This document shows, piece by piece, positions 8,542-19,824 of a stretch of DNA of 64,000 nt. This DNA comes from Peronospora farinosa. Lineage: Eukaryota; Oomycota; Peronosporomycetes; Peronosporales; Peronosporaceae. The notes beneath the pieces were generated by a model. That model saw nothing but the letters and a program-made list of their open reading frames with translations. It was not told where the DNA came from and did no database searches. How positions within the stretch are numbered: position 1 is the first letter of the stretch; each line of letters starts with the position of its first letter. A program made the translations under genes and the position numbers. The stretch covers positions 372,001-436,000 of the forward strand of contig CANTFK010000983.1 of NCBI GenBank assembly GCA_947646735.1. The letters are read 5' to 3'.

Positions 8542-10854
8542 TTACAACAATAGCGAAGAAAAATGCGCACCTGCACCCATGTCAAAGGAAGAAGGCACGT
8601 TCTCATCCAGTGACACTTCACTCGCTCCCATCATGACTACTTGTTTGCGAACAACGTCGGGAAGCACGAAACGGAACAAATGCCGCAGTGGCATCACTTT
8701 TGTTTGGCCGTGACCAGCATTCACGTGAAAGAGCAGATAGATATCCACTCGGTTTCTATGCGTCTTCCGAATCACATCAATTTTCTCTAAGGTAAGATCT
8801 CCAAATGGTGTCCGAACACCAGGTTGCCCCAGCAAAAAGGTGACAGCGCTCGGACCATCGTACCGCATAGCCTTCTCACTACTGGCGCGCCGTTGCTGCT
8901 CGGCAAAGGAGCTAACATGGGCCGCATCCCCGTTCGTATGATCAGCTGCCTCCGTTAAACCCGAGCTAATCTCATTCATCTGCCTTACAGGAAGAGATGA
9001 CTCCATGGCTGGAAAAGCGCTGGAATTGTGCGAGTACAGAATTCGAACCGCAAACTGCTTAGGTAGTGAAAACGTCGACGAAATGCAGTCAAATTCGCCC
9101 TTTTCAAGGTACAGGGTAGTGAACCCCACATCACCTTCTTCAATACCAGCTTCTCCGTCGACAACTTGCTGATCTAACAGGATGCTGGCGTGCAGTCGGC
9201 ACTCAAACAGCAATTCACCCTGTCGTCCGAAAGGCAAATGGTACATCTTGAACATCAGATCACTGCAGTTTTGCAATTGCCTTCCCACCTGAAATATGTG
9301 TACTCCAGAATGGAGGTCCACATCTCGTACTCCATTCACGATGCTGGAAAACAAAACCCCCTTCTCGTTTTGAATGACGAAATAAGGCCGACAGATGTCA
9401 GCTAGTGGCGATATGGTAGCAGGGGTTGAACTAGCAGTATCAGTTGCACAATCTGGGCCCGACAACAAGTCAATTTGCCGGATGTAAATTGGTCGAGGTG
9501 CCGGTGTAACAGCGATACCCGTGAGCTTCTGCTTCTTCTCCTCTAGCGCAGAAGAGTCCGCGCAGTCCATTAATTTCCTGTCGCGCACCTCCAGCAATTT
9601 ACCAAAGTCTGCAATGTATCGCGCCTGAGGCCTTGGTAATCCACCGGTATATGCTGCGTTTCTCGGATCGTTTCCGCTGAACGTTCGTTGCAGCTTAGCA
9701 GGCCACGTTTCAGCCATCTTAATGTGCTGCAAGTATGCACTTAGCAGCTCGTTTCCAAAGTTTTCAGGGAACGAAGACGCATCCGTGCAGTAGAGCGTAC
9801 AGCACGCTGCGAACACGCTCATTTGCTCGTTGTTTGGTGCGAGCAAAATTGCAACGTTCGAGGGTTTAAGATCCAGCCATGCAGCTACGGTCGAGGTGAC
9901 TATGAACCCTGAATGCATTGATGGAATTGGGCCACGGCGATACGAAATAGAAGCAATCCGTCCATCTGTAACGTACAAAAGTATCCCACAACGTACAATT
10001 TTCAATCACAACACCTCTCATGACATGCAATCACACCATGGAAACATACCACAAAACTCATCAAACACCAATGGTTTGTGATGCATACGCTTGACTCCGT
10101 CAAACAAACCACAGTCGAACACACACGCTTCATCTTCAAATCTACAGCACTAGAGTCAGCAATTCATTCTCTATACATCCATATCAGAAAAAAAACACTC
10201 AAGACCTTTTCGTCATTTGTAAATCCAATAGCTCCAGCACTTTTACTGCCGCATTCCAATTGCGTGCCGACGAGTACGCTCCAAGCAACCGACTGAAGGT
10301 TGTGATATGTGGTGGTGCCACACAATAAACTCTACAGCAACGACACAAAACAAAAGAGACTGGTTCATACTCTCTCTCTCTCTCGCTCTCTCTCTCTTTC
10401 TTTAAGAGACAACAAACCTTGGTGCTATTTGAATGAAACATCCATCATCACTTGTCTTTGCAAATAAAGCATATTGTACTGCACTTTGCAAAGAAACCTG
10501 TAGTCGATAAGTCCATAGCAAGACTCGGTATGTATTAGAAGCTGCATTCTCACTCTCCTGTTTGACGTCATTAGCGTCTTTTGCCACTTCAATAGCTTCA
10601 AAACTGTCCTGCGTATCCTGTAAAAGTGACGGATGCACCGCCATCTTTTCTTCTACTTCTTCCGCTGCTGCATTTTCTTCTGCAATCGCTTCCGTTGCCA
10701 TTACTTCAGTAGGAGACGGAGGTAGCAATAACTTAAGCAATAAACGACGTACGCGTGGATCTTCTGCAACACGTTCAGAGTTCATGCGACGTATGAGAAC
10801 CGATCCACGCTCAACCCACGCTAAACTCTCGGGAAATTGCTCATCATTGGCCAT
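8542..10854 (-). CDS. PTEN/tensin-like protein with inactive phosphatase domain and C2 domain
   Basis: A 692-residue protein built from four exons: 10854-10418, 10331-10206, 10141-10050 and 9965-8542. Introns are 86, 64 and 84 nt with GT-AG ends and the phases match. Residues ~137-330 align in order with the PTEN/auxilin/tensin phosphatase fold: FIQIAPRVYCVAPP at the entry, an AAWLDLKPSNVAI helix-strand, then PQARYIADFGKLLE before the C2 domain. The catalytic loop HCxxGxxR is absent; its place holds ILLAPNNEQMS (~259-269), so it should not hydrolyse phosphate, as in auxilin and GAK. A tensin-type C2 domain (ICRPYFVIQNEKG ... GELLFECRLH) follows, then an unrecognised conserved-looking C-terminus. 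Likely a lipid-binding or trafficking scaffold (inference). The second intron's donor (GTCTTG) is weak. Confidence 0.65.
10371..10400 (+). repeat. CT microsatellite inside an intron
   Basis: A run of CT dinucleotides with one CG interruption, about 30 nt, within the first intron of the minus-strand PTEN-like gene. On the gene's strand it reads as a purine (GA) tract just after the donor site. It may vary in length between strains. Confidence 0.9.
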
Positions 10855-11194
10855 AATATGGACAAAGAAGTATCGTCTAAAGAGCCTTTAAGTCGCTTTA
10901 TGTCTTTTACGAAAATGATAAAGTGGTGTCGAAGAGAAACGAATGATTTGAAGAAATTGACATTACTCACTGAAATCTATAGGATCGATTAAATTAGTGT
11001 GTTTACATAATTATGCAGGTCCTGCTGGATTTTCAGTATCGTGACATTGCGATGGCACCTGCTGGAAGAGAGAATTATGATTGTTTTAATGATATGTGAC
11101 AATAAGACAATCGACAAATGAATACCAATGGAAAAATAAACACAGCAACTTGTCAGATAAGCTCGACAAACTTCAATATGTCCGGCTTATCAAT

Positions 11195-12175
11195 TTACTT
11201 GCGGGGAGGTGGCGCCATATTCTGTGGCAAAGCCTTCCCGTAACCGGAGCGGAAGGTCGTACCCATGCTGCCAGCATCCTCGTTTGCAGGTTTGTTAGAA
11301 GGCTTGGCCCACTCCAGCTTAAGAATCAAGTGATCGTAACCGTATCCCTGCAGCTTGTTCAGTGCCTTCTCAGCGTCCTCGCGGTACATGAAGCTGACAA
11401 ACGCAAAGCCACGGGACTGGAACGTCTCGCGATCCTTGGCCAGATACACACGTGCCACAGGTCCAAAAACACGGAACAATTCCTTCAAATCATCTTCACG
11501 GGTGTCAGGCGACACGTTGGTTACACGTAACGTAGCGCTGTCGTCATGAGAGTTGTCACCGCCAGCGTCACCGCCAGCTCCATCCACACGTCCACGGAGA
11601 CTGGGCGGCACGTACTTGCTCGATCCAAATGCTCCATCTAGAGCAGAGCCACGAGATGCAGGCTCAGCTGACGACGCAACGGGAGCCGCTGCATCTCCAG
11701 CCTCGGCACGCTTGGCCATGTCCAGCACCAGTTCCTCCTTGGGCGTGTCCTTGTACGGACACTTGAGCGTCCAATGATCACCCACCATACCACAATGACG
11801 GCATACGACGATAGACGAGTTCTTGACACCAGCAAAGATGTTCTCCTCCTCCTTCTTCTCACCAGGAAGCACCTGATCAGCATTCGGATCGTCCAACGTC
11901 ACCTCTTCATAGGATCGATACGTCACGTTACTTCCATCGCCGTCATCCAGCGCATCACCAAATTTGCGCCATTTCTTTCGCTCCAACGCACGTTTACTAA
12001 TACGCTTGATTTCTGTAATCTTTTTAACCTTTTTCGTCACTTTCACCTTCTCACCGGCCTCGTTCACCTTCCACTCGACTATCTGACGAACACCGTTTGA
12101 ATCTGGTTCACTTTCTATGCGCTGCGGAAGCAGATCGTCCTCCTCGTCACCCCAACGCATACCCGAGATCGCCAT
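11195..12175 (-). CDS. eukaryotic translation initiation factor 3 subunit G (eIF3g)
   Basis: A 326-residue intronless protein. The N-terminal half carries the eIF3g region with MRWGDEEDDLLP and a long basic stretch (VKVTKKVKKITEIKRISKRA). A CCHC zinc knuckle follows at CRHCGMVGDHWTLKC (~120-134). The C-terminal ~85 residues are an RNA-recognition motif: LRVTNVSPDT with the RNP1-type sequence SRGFAFVSF. This order (eIF3g domain, zinc knuckle, RRM) is diagnostic. As part of eIF3 it helps 43S scanning and re-initiation in the cytosol. Start at 12175 gives the conserved acidic N-terminus. Confidence 0.95.
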   Translation of the reverse strand: MAISGMRWGDEEDDLLPQRIESEPDSNGVRQIVEWKVNEAGEKVKVTKKVKKITEIKRISKRALERKKWRKFGDALDDGDGSNVTYRSYEEVTLDDPNADQVLPGEKKEEENIFAGVKNSSIVVCRHCGMVGDHWTLKCPYKDTPKEELVLDMAKRAEAGDAAAPVASSAEPASRGSALDGAFGSSKYVPPSLRGRVDGAGGDAGGDNSHDDSATLRVTNVSPDTREDDLKELFRVFGPVARVYLAKDRETFQSRGFAFVSFMYREDAEKALNKLQGYGYDHLILKLEWAKPSNKPANEDAGSMGTTFRSGYGKALPQNMAPPPRK

Positions 12176-12300
12176 CGCTACTGAGGAGGTTTTTTCTTTG
12201 ACTGGTTGGCAATATGTAGCAATATTGTGTAATGCACACCAACGACCGGTTACTTTTAAAAAAAGAAACTAATTATTTCAAATAAAATCTGATTCCTCAG

Positions 12301-12323
12301 AAGCAGATCGTCCTCCTCGTCAC
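12301..12323. repeat. 23-nt duplicate of the eIF3g 5' coding region
   Basis: AAGCAGATCGTCCTC plus CTCGTCAC at 12301-12323 is identical to 12128-12150, which on the minus strand encodes the DEEDDLLP part of eIF3g. The copy lies about 130 bp upstream of the start codon, in the gap before the next gene. It is most simply a small local duplication. Confidence 0.8.
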
Positions 12324-12357
12324 TCGAGATAATTTATCCCGCTGCATCGCTACTTCT

Positions 12358-13615
12358 TCACTTGTGCGTCAAAGACTCGTTCGCAAACGAAAATGACAAC
12401 GACTGGGCAAACGGGCTAAACGTCTTTGAATGTACGCGTCGTTTTTCTGGCGAGTCAAGAGCTCCTCGAAAATACGGTGGTGGCAGCACTGCAGAGGGCT
12501 TTACAAGTGGCACGGTGTCGCGTCCTGCAGATACTTGAAAGTTTCCCCTTAGAATGTTCATCTTGTGCATTGATGTTTGAGAACCACTTGATGCCATCTT
12601 TTCGAACTCGTCAGCAGGCGATAGCGAGCGCATCATCGGCATTCCAGAGTGGACTGTAGAACGCGATGTGGTCGACAAGGGCGTAGCCATCGTACCCTCC
12701 AAAGACACGAAACTAGTCGTACTCAATGGACTTGAAACCGCAAACAATGGCTGACTGTGATGCAATGGACTGCTAAACAACTCATCATCTGCCAAAGAGC
12801 GTGCTTTATGCAGCGCGCGCTTCGGCGTTGAAGGCGCCTCCTGTTTCATTACCGCGAAAGACGTCGGAGGCATTAACTTTGTAGCTACCATTGCCACAGC
12901 GTCCTTAGTATCCAACACCTCCTGTTTTATCTCCAAACCTGCGCCGTCAACATGAAGAAATGACGTCGGCGGTCCATCCGTCATTGCAATATCCTGCTGC
13001 TGGGACTTGTCCATCACAGCCCCTTCTCCAAATCCAAAACCCAACAACTTCTTCCCTGATCCAAAAGTATGTCGCAACACTCTCTTTTGATCCTTCGCCG
13101 CGATCGCATCAACGACTCGTTCCTGCTGTGCCTGCACTCGGTTCGCTCTTATGGCAAAGTTCCGACACTGACAGTCTTGCCCTGGTGTTGTCTCATGCTG
13201 ATGATGATTGTGTAGAGTTGCCTCTTCTGAACCGCATAGCAGCATTTGCTCGATATTATCCTGTCCATCGCCCCAATCTGCTAAAAAAAATATGAAATTT
13301 TTTAGTAAATAATCATCTTAAGGATTTATTACATGAAAAATAAAATTCCTTTTACTTACTAGGTTGAAAAATTGAGCCAAAATATAATTCACTTGAATCG
13401 CTACCAAAGATGTCAGCATCTAACATAACACTAGGACGAAAGATATTTAGATCAACGTCCATTTCCATGTCAAGCGCCGCGTCGTCGCTCTCCAGTGGCA
13501 ACAAGAGCGTGCGTTGTACATGCTCCGAGGCAGTCGACGACGCATCACCTAAAAGTGAAAGCTCGGAATCGTCCAGCGCGCTCACCAACTGCATTCCTAT
13601 CGGTAACGCCGCCAT
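12358..13615 (-). CDS. unrecognised Ser/Pro-rich protein, two exons
   Basis: Exon 1 is 13615-13360 and exon 2 is 13280-12358, joined across a 79-nt intron (donor GTAAGT, acceptor TTTTTTAG) in phase 1, giving 392 residues. A frame extends to 13648 but begins with GTG; the ATG at 13615 (MAALPIGMQ) is preferred. Exon 1 is acidic (LDMEMDVDLNIF); the rest is low in structure, rich in Ser, Thr and Pro, with several SP/TP sites (APSTPKRA, SLSPADEF, DSPEKRR). It resembles a regulated nuclear or cell-cycle protein, but no domain is recognised. The acceptor is a tandem NAGNAG (TAGCAG), so two products differing by one residue are possible. Confidence 0.7.
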
Positions 13616-13951
13616 TGTCAATGGCTGGAGATTGGGCGTGTAAAGCACTTTGCTTCACTATTAAACAACTTCAATTGCCGCAGAGCTTACAAATGTCAAG
13701 TGTTAGAATAGTAATACATCTCATTGGCTAAAAATATACGAGGAAAAGGATAAAGTGTAAAAAGTTATAGCTCCACAGCTTTTGTCACCATCAAAATTTT
13801 CTTCACAACTACAATATTTGTAAAAGATGAAATGTTACAGTGTGTAAACTGAGATGAATCGCTGTAGTTCGCTTTACATGCTGTAAGGTTCCGTGCTAAG
13901 CACATAGCCAGCTCCTATAGCAATCATATTCTTGTACTCTTCATGCTCCCG

Positions 13952-15049
13952 TTACGCTTCATTCAGCTTTATCACACCATCACGCAGCAACTGCCGCATC
14001 GACCAACCCGTCGGACGGTTGTGTCCGTCATCCGAATGGCGCCAAGACCAAAATATCCATCCCGCGTGAGCCTTGCTGAACGCTTCAAGTTGCGCCGACG
14101 CGAATTGCTTGAGTCCATTACGGTCTTTACTTGTAAAGGCACACTCTTGAGAACCCAAACTCCACTCGTCGATGAGAAGCCAATTTCCCTTCCAAGAAGA
14201 GACTTGATTTCCATAACGGCGGATAGCTTGCAGCACATGATTGCGATTCTGACCTTCATAGCCCCAGATAAAATAGGGATGCCATTCGTGCCATACATTG
14301 TAGTACTTTGGGTAGCGCATGAAGTCCTCCATGAATGGAGGTCCCTGCTCTGTTAACAGCGGTGACACGGTCAACACACAGTCATTCCCAGTTGCACGAA
14401 TCTCAGAGTATGCACGCTCGTAGTAGGCTTGAAGTACACGTTGTTCTGTTGGAGCCTCAGGTTCATTGAGAAGACCAACGCCAAGGAAGGCAGGACAGTC
14501 GCGATATCGTGAAGCCAAGAATTTGGCCAGGTGTACCGTATTGTTCACATTTTCCGGGTATTGACACCAGTACTTGGCTCCATTTGCGACTGCAGCGCTG
14601 TGCTCGCGGCCATTTTGGGAACCTTTAGCTGCGTGAATGTCCACGATCACTGCGATATCGTATTTTACACACCAACGGTTTACCAACTCATCCAAATACC
14701 GTAGTGCATGAGGAGCAAACACCGCCCACTCTTGCTTGTTAGGGAAGTCGGTCGGATCAAAACCCATAATCCAGTAGCCCACAGGTACTCGCACGGTGTT
14801 GAGCCCGAACCGTTTCATCTCGGCAATATCGTCCTCCGTGACCCACGTTCGCCTGTGTTCATCAAACCGGCGGTCGCCCTCTTCATGGCCCAAAAACTTC
14901 ATAATCGCGAATTCCCCTCGGTTCTTGATCTCGTCGGGCACGCCGTGCCACAAACTCGAGTCCCAAGTCAACCAGTGCTCAGCGACTAGCCAACCGCCAA
15001 GGTTAGCACCACGACAAGGAATATCTCCGCGACGTAGTCGAGCAGCCAT
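13952..15049 (-). CDS. glycoside hydrolase family 5 glucan beta-1,3-glucosidase-like
   Basis: A 365-residue intronless protein. Near the N-terminus GANLGGWLVAEHWLTWDSSLW is the entry of fungal-type exo-1,3-beta-glucanases (GH5). The acid/base glutamate lies in GLLNEPEAP and the nucleophile in LIDEWSLG; the aromatic HEWHPYFIWGYEG and GWIFWSWRHSD segments that line the substrate cleft are also present. It should cleave or remodel beta-1,3-glucans of the oomycete wall or a host substrate. No signal peptide follows the chosen ATG (MAARLRRGDIPC), so it is either cytosolic, unconventionally secreted, or has an upstream exon I did not find. Length is somewhat short of secreted fungal relatives. Confidence 0.9.
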   Translation of the reverse strand: MAARLRRGDIPCRGANLGGWLVAEHWLTWDSSLWHGVPDEIKNRGEFAIMKFLGHEEGDRRFDEHRRTWVTEDDIAEMKRFGLNTVRVPVGYWIMGFDPTDFPNKQEWAVFAPHALRYLDELVNRWCVKYDIAVIVDIHAAKGSQNGREHSAAVANGAKYWCQYPENVNNTVHLAKFLASRYRDCPAFLGVGLLNEPEAPTEQRVLQAYYERAYSEIRATGNDCVLTVSPLLTEQGPPFMEDFMRYPKYYNVWHEWHPYFIWGYEGQNRNHVLQAIRRYGNQVSSWKGNWLLIDEWSLGSQECAFTSKDRNGLKQFASAQLEAFSKAHAGWIFWSWRHSDDGHNRPTGWSMRQLLRDGVIKLNEA

Positions 15050-15864
15050 TTGAATTGGCCAATTCCGTTACTTGACAAAATCTACAATGAGACCGTGCTT
15101 ACAAATTGTCAACTGTCATGTTGACAACGAAAGCGACGTGCGTCAATGTGTCTCAAGATCCATCAATACCGTTATCCTAACAGTTATTGCTGGTTGCTAT
15201 TGTTCGACCATAGCGATAAGCTTTCTGTTTACAGATTCTGGGCTGTGAGGTCCACCGTGGCTTTAAGTCCCGGCTGCTTGTAGGGCACCTACTTGAAGTT
15301 TATGGCTTTAATGTACACTAGTTGGCACTGTTTAGTTTACAAGGTCTGAGCCCCATGTGAACTTTGCGCGGTCATCCAGTTGTAGGCAAGGAGAGACCAC
15401 TGGACTTGGTCTCAACTGTTCAAATAACGGCATAAAACGTAAGCGTCACGGTACGCAAAAAATTGAATCTTGTAAACTTGCAGTATGATGAGTGGTCGAT
15501 GGGCTTGGGAACGCCGGGTCCGAAAGCCTCTTGTTACTGCATGAGTAACGCGGGGGCTTTTCCTTTGTTAGGGAATGGCGCCTTACAAGATAGGCGCCTT
15601 ACAAGATAGGCGCATCGATCGCGACATGTTCAGCACCAGCGTAAAGCTGACGCTGGAGTCTCGTAGTTCTTCTTCTAAAGGTGAAACTGGCATGAGACAG
15701 TATCAAGGACAAGATGCGTGGAGCTGAGGTACAAGAGTTGCAGTCATGTTGGAAATTGAGACTTCGTATCTAGCCGGGTACTAGTTGTACGCCGAAGAAG
15801 TTTGCTAATCACGCCTATGATACTTAAGGGCCACATTGCATATATAACATAAGCAGAAAGAAAT
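15050..15864. other. gap without a recognised gene
   Basis: I see no coding frame of note. One exact tandem duplication of a 16-nt unit (GGCGCCTTACAAGATA) lies at 15577-15608. The rest is of average composition. Confidence 0.6.
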
Positions 15865-15990
15865 AATTACATTTGTAGGCAAGTGTATCAATTTATTATT
15901 GACTTATTTTGGGGCCTAACGACCTAATATGGACCAATGATAAATTAACCTGAATATGAGTGGTTCCTGAAAGGCGGAAACACTGTCGTA
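15865..15990. repeat. LTR-like repeat fragment, copy 1 (other copy at 41,965-42,090)
   Basis: Shares AAATAATTACATTTGTAGGCA, ATTTATTATT and ACCAATGATAAATT plus neighbouring bases with 41,965-42,090 in the same orientation and order. The second copy sits at the end of a minus-strand gypsy element, so this one is probably a piece of the same LTR. Confidence 0.55.
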
Positions 15991-17618
15991 TTTATTACGA
16001 CATAAAGATCTTTGTAATTAGTACAAAAAAATCAGAGTTAGATTTATTTACTACCTATTACTCAAGCTTGGGTCTTCCTCAAGCGCGCGTATAAGCTAGT
16101 GGCGGTACGTTTTAGCCCCGTTACAATGTGCAACGGCAACAACCCATTTTTTTCGTTGCGCTGTTACTTCAGTCATTGGTGATTTGGCTACTGCGGTGGC
16201 TAGTTGGACGGTTCAATGCTAGAAAAATCCATAGCAGATAGCCACGACATTGTTTGTAAATTTCGCTGAGAAAGGCTGCATCATGTTAGCCACCACATGA
16301 CCAGCTCGACTCGTCGGCGGTTTGATGGTCCACGGACTCCTGGCGCATCTTCGTCGTCTTGCAGCCGGTCTTGTGTCTTCCAAATCGCTGCCCTTCTGCA
16401 CTCTTCCATGACTCCACGTGGTAGCTCGACTGCGGACGCACCAGCTGTTGATACTTGCTTTGTGCTGCTATCCGTCCTGCGACTAAAGTTTTTGAAATAT
16501 AAATGGATTGTTAATAATACTGAATATCTAGATTTCGTAAATTTTCATATAGAAATAAAAACATATTTTTCATCTTTGTTTTGTACTCAGCTTCCATGAC
16601 GGTCTAAGTGTATAAACATAAGAGTTCAGTGGGGTCAGACATGGCTTTTTAACGCTTCAAAACAAACTGCTTTATTATTGACCCCGTGCACGCACGATGG
16701 CTAGTGGCAAATGTCTTTGCGCTGACAGCATTTGCAGACACGGGTATTCATTGCGTTCACTGCAAATACCGACGTATCTGACAAGCTGCAGCTTTTCTTT
16801 ATCGAGAAAGCAGAGAAGCCCTTTTATCACGGATGGCCTAAAACTAATTATGTCAAGATACAGCTGCTTCCTTGCAAAATACGGTGCAAGACACTAATAA
16901 TTATCTAAACCTCATCTACCAGAATCCCTAAGGATCTTCGGGCTTCCACAATGATCACATTCTGCCAACGTAGCATGAAAAGTGTAACAGGGCATCTAGT
17001 TACACGTAAACATTAAGTAATATACTTAATGTTTGGCCTAAAAGTATCCATGATTACTTTTGACCTGTCACTTGGGTGCGATACACAAATGTGATCCACC
17101 CTCGTGAATGTGATGTCCATTTATGGATTCACATGAGAAGGGATGACGCTAGTTGAAGCTAGGCATCGCGACGTCTCAGAAGGACGTCAGTTGCCTAAAT
17201 CTAGATTTAAGATCATGCGACAGGATACGCTTCTAAAGAGTTGCGTATCCGATCTATATATATATAGCCAATCAGTAGTTAAGTATATATTTAGTTATAA
17301 TTAATTAAATATAGCTCAGTCTTGAATTTACTTAAACAAACGCACCACGCACGAGAAGTTGAAAAGCTTCTGTGTGACGTCGGTGCCTTCTTGTTAAGAA
17401 GCTCGTTGCACTCTCGCTTAAGCGAGAGGCAACTGGTGGTACGACTGCTTAAGCAGTCGACCAACCTCCCAACCCCCCTCGCACGCGAAGGTAAGACGGT
17501 CTAACCGCTTCCTCGCTTGTGCATAAGGTGTGTGCTCGTAGTACGAGGCAACTTCGTAGAAGTGCCCGTTTACACTTAGTAGCACTTTTAGTCCTTTCCA
17601 CGACTTGTCTCTCTGAGC
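15991..17618. other. AT-rich gap, probable retroelement flank
   Basis: No convincing gene. The stretch is AT-rich with local TA runs (near 17,257-17,268) and several short out-of-frame ORFs. As it directly precedes a gag relic on the plus strand, its last ~600 bp may be a degraded long terminal repeat and leader, but I could not fix LTR borders. Confidence 0.4.
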
Positions 17619-18926
17619 GTGCATGTGGTTAAGATGGTCCTTCATATGGACTGGAGTGACTTCCCTCACCTCTCCCAACATCATAGGGAGTTGGCAGAGC
17701 ATATGGCGCAGGGACTTGGTGAACAAGCCCTGGTCAACCTCTTGCATTGTCCTCCTGAGCAACATGTTGCTCAGTTGGAGCAATTTGAGGCGTTTGTGCT
17801 CGGACAGCGTAGAAACGCGTCCGAGGTAAACAGCCAAGCCACCCCTGAGTCCATCACTAAGACTCAGGATGATCTTAGGCTTGAGCAGGCACGTAATGAG
17901 ACGCTCAACAGAACTGTTGAGACGCTCTCGCCCGGCCTGCTCAACCGAGGCCCATTCGGATGGACCCTCCGAAGTTCGATGGAACTAGCCCTCACACGAT
18001 TGTTCACTGGCTATTAGCAGTGGAGCAATGTGGAGTGGCGCAGCTCATCGAAGACGACACCAGAATGGTGTCGTATGCCATGTCCAACTTGCGTGGCAAA
18101 GCGTCAGAGTGGGCATACTCTGCGCTGATGGCTAATGCTGATGCATTTCCATCATGGGCGATCTTTAAGGCAAAGATTCGCGCCATGTATCAGCCGCCTA
18201 ACAACGAAGTGTTGCTTATGGCGCGCTTCTTTGGAGCACGACAGGCGAAACGCTCTCTACAAGAATTTGTGCAGGAGATGCGTTCGCTGTCGGCGTCCAT
18301 TAATGGGTAACCGATACCGGAACGTATCAAGGTGGCCACGTTCATGAATGGACTTAGGCACGGACCATCGCGTCAGACCCTTTTCAGAAAGGTGCCAGCG
18401 ACAATGGAAGAGGCAATTGACATTGCCTTAGTTGAGGAGCAATCCTACAACAGCGCCTCGGCGACAGCCTATTACAGGCCGTCGTCCGAGAAGTCTGATG
18501 CCACTCCTATGGAGTTAGGCAATGCAGATGTGATCTGCTACAAGTGCGGCAAGCGAGGCCATATGATGGCTCGCTGCGATGCCAAAGTAGCTGCTAGTGC
18601 TAAGGCAGCCAGCAAAAAGTCTCCCAACCCGAAGGGAGGTAGCGTGCACGACGCACGGGTTCAGCACCTGCCCAAGATGGGTCGGGAAATGCGGGAGCGC
18701 AGTAGGGGCGGGATGCCCTATAGTCACGGACTCTGAAACTACCACTAAGCTCAGAGTGATCGAACAAATGGGTAGCATAGTCCCTGAGGTTCCGAAAGGT
18801 CGGACCCCAACCCTTTTGGTCTATAGCGCTCGAGTACGAGGCTATGACCAAGTGATGACCATTCTTGTGGATTCGGTTGCATCACAAAACTTTGTGAAAC
18901 TCGCGGATCTGAAAAAGAGACCGTAA
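17619..18926 (+). pseudogene. Ty3/gypsy gag and protease relic
   Basis: Decayed Gag of a gypsy-class retrotransposon on the plus strand. An N-terminal stretch (17,619-17,960) shifts frame into MDPPKFDGTSPHTIVHWL at 17,960, a typical gag-domain entry. A stop codon interrupts at 18,308 after SLSASING, and the protein resumes to a zinc knuckle CYKCGKRGHMMARC near 18,538. Further on, TILVDSVASQNF near 18,862 corresponds to the aspartic protease motif, with the glycine of DSG changed to valine, so the protease would be dead. The sequence stops at 18,926 with no reverse transcriptase behind it. Frameshift, stop, active-site loss and truncation all mark a non-functional relic. Confidence 0.85.
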
Positions 18927-19824
18927 GCTTCTCTTCCGTCCAGTCCTGGCTCTTTTCGTCACTATCGACTTTTGCAGTCGCGCCCCCAGTCACGTCACTG
19001 GCGTGTTCACCATTGGCTTGGCTTTCTAGGACTGGCTTTGCCTTCCGCTTTTAATAATAAATGTCAAAGGTGAACACCCAGCATTTGCACTTTTCCTTGT
19101 CGCGTTCTTCCTCGCATTTCCGTGCTGACGTCCCCAGATAACGTGACGGTCTGTTCGTTATTGTAACAGCAAGAGCAGCCTAGAAAGCCTCCTGAAGGCT
19201 ATCAGCTATTCTTTCGGTTTCCACCTCCCTATTAGATTCGGGCATCTGACATTTCGCTGTAGTTGTCTCCGTTTGTGGCTGGCGAAGTTCACACCCGCGC
19301 TGTTGCCTCGTCAAAAGTATCGGACACGCCAGTGGTTCCCCTTTTCGAGTTCTCCATTTTCCTCCGTTTGCTTTTAACGGAAGGTTTGGAGAGGGCCTTT
19401 GTCCACTTTATTTTCTTAATAGGGCGTGGCATGCTGTTGATGGCAAGGACGTTGTTGACTCGCTTCGTGTTGGTGGATCGTGGAGAGCAGCGAGTCCGTG
19501 ACCACTTACTGCTGCGAGCACGCGACAGTCACGTGATGCGATGCAAAATGGAAACTCCACTAACAAAAAGTTGTTACTACACAACGTCCAAGATCTAGCT
19601 AATGCATGCCGGCATTATTGATTTCATGGCCTATAAGAAGGGCAACTTCAGATGCGACGACAATATCATCTTCTAAGATTATATTATCAGCTAGATGATA
19701 GAGGGAAATCCATTTATTTGAACCTTTCATTACAAATATTATCGAAATAAAGAGCAAAAAGGATCCAGAGAATCCGATCCAAGTCCACAACATCATTCGA
19801 CCTTTAAAGACAAGTGACCAAAAT
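18927..19824. other. gap upstream of the aromatic amino acid fusion gene
   Basis: No supported gene. A 65-residue minus-strand frame at 19,599-19,796 has one hydrophobic segment but no homology I recognise. The last ~100 bp should hold the promoter of the next gene; no clear motif is seen. Confidence 0.4.

Noticed and set aside
8333..8713. 126-residue plus-strand frame
   Set aside because: Overlaps the end of the PTEN-like gene on the other strand and has no recognisable feature.
10199..10441. PPR-like sequence (ITTFSRLLGAYSSARNWNAA) as a pentatricopeptide gene
   Set aside because: Splice phases join it to exons on both sides, and it fits the entry of the PTEN-like fold better; only one apparent repeat exists.
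19599..19796. 65-residue minus-strand frame with one hydrophobic segment
   Set aside because: Too short and isolated to support as a membrane protein.
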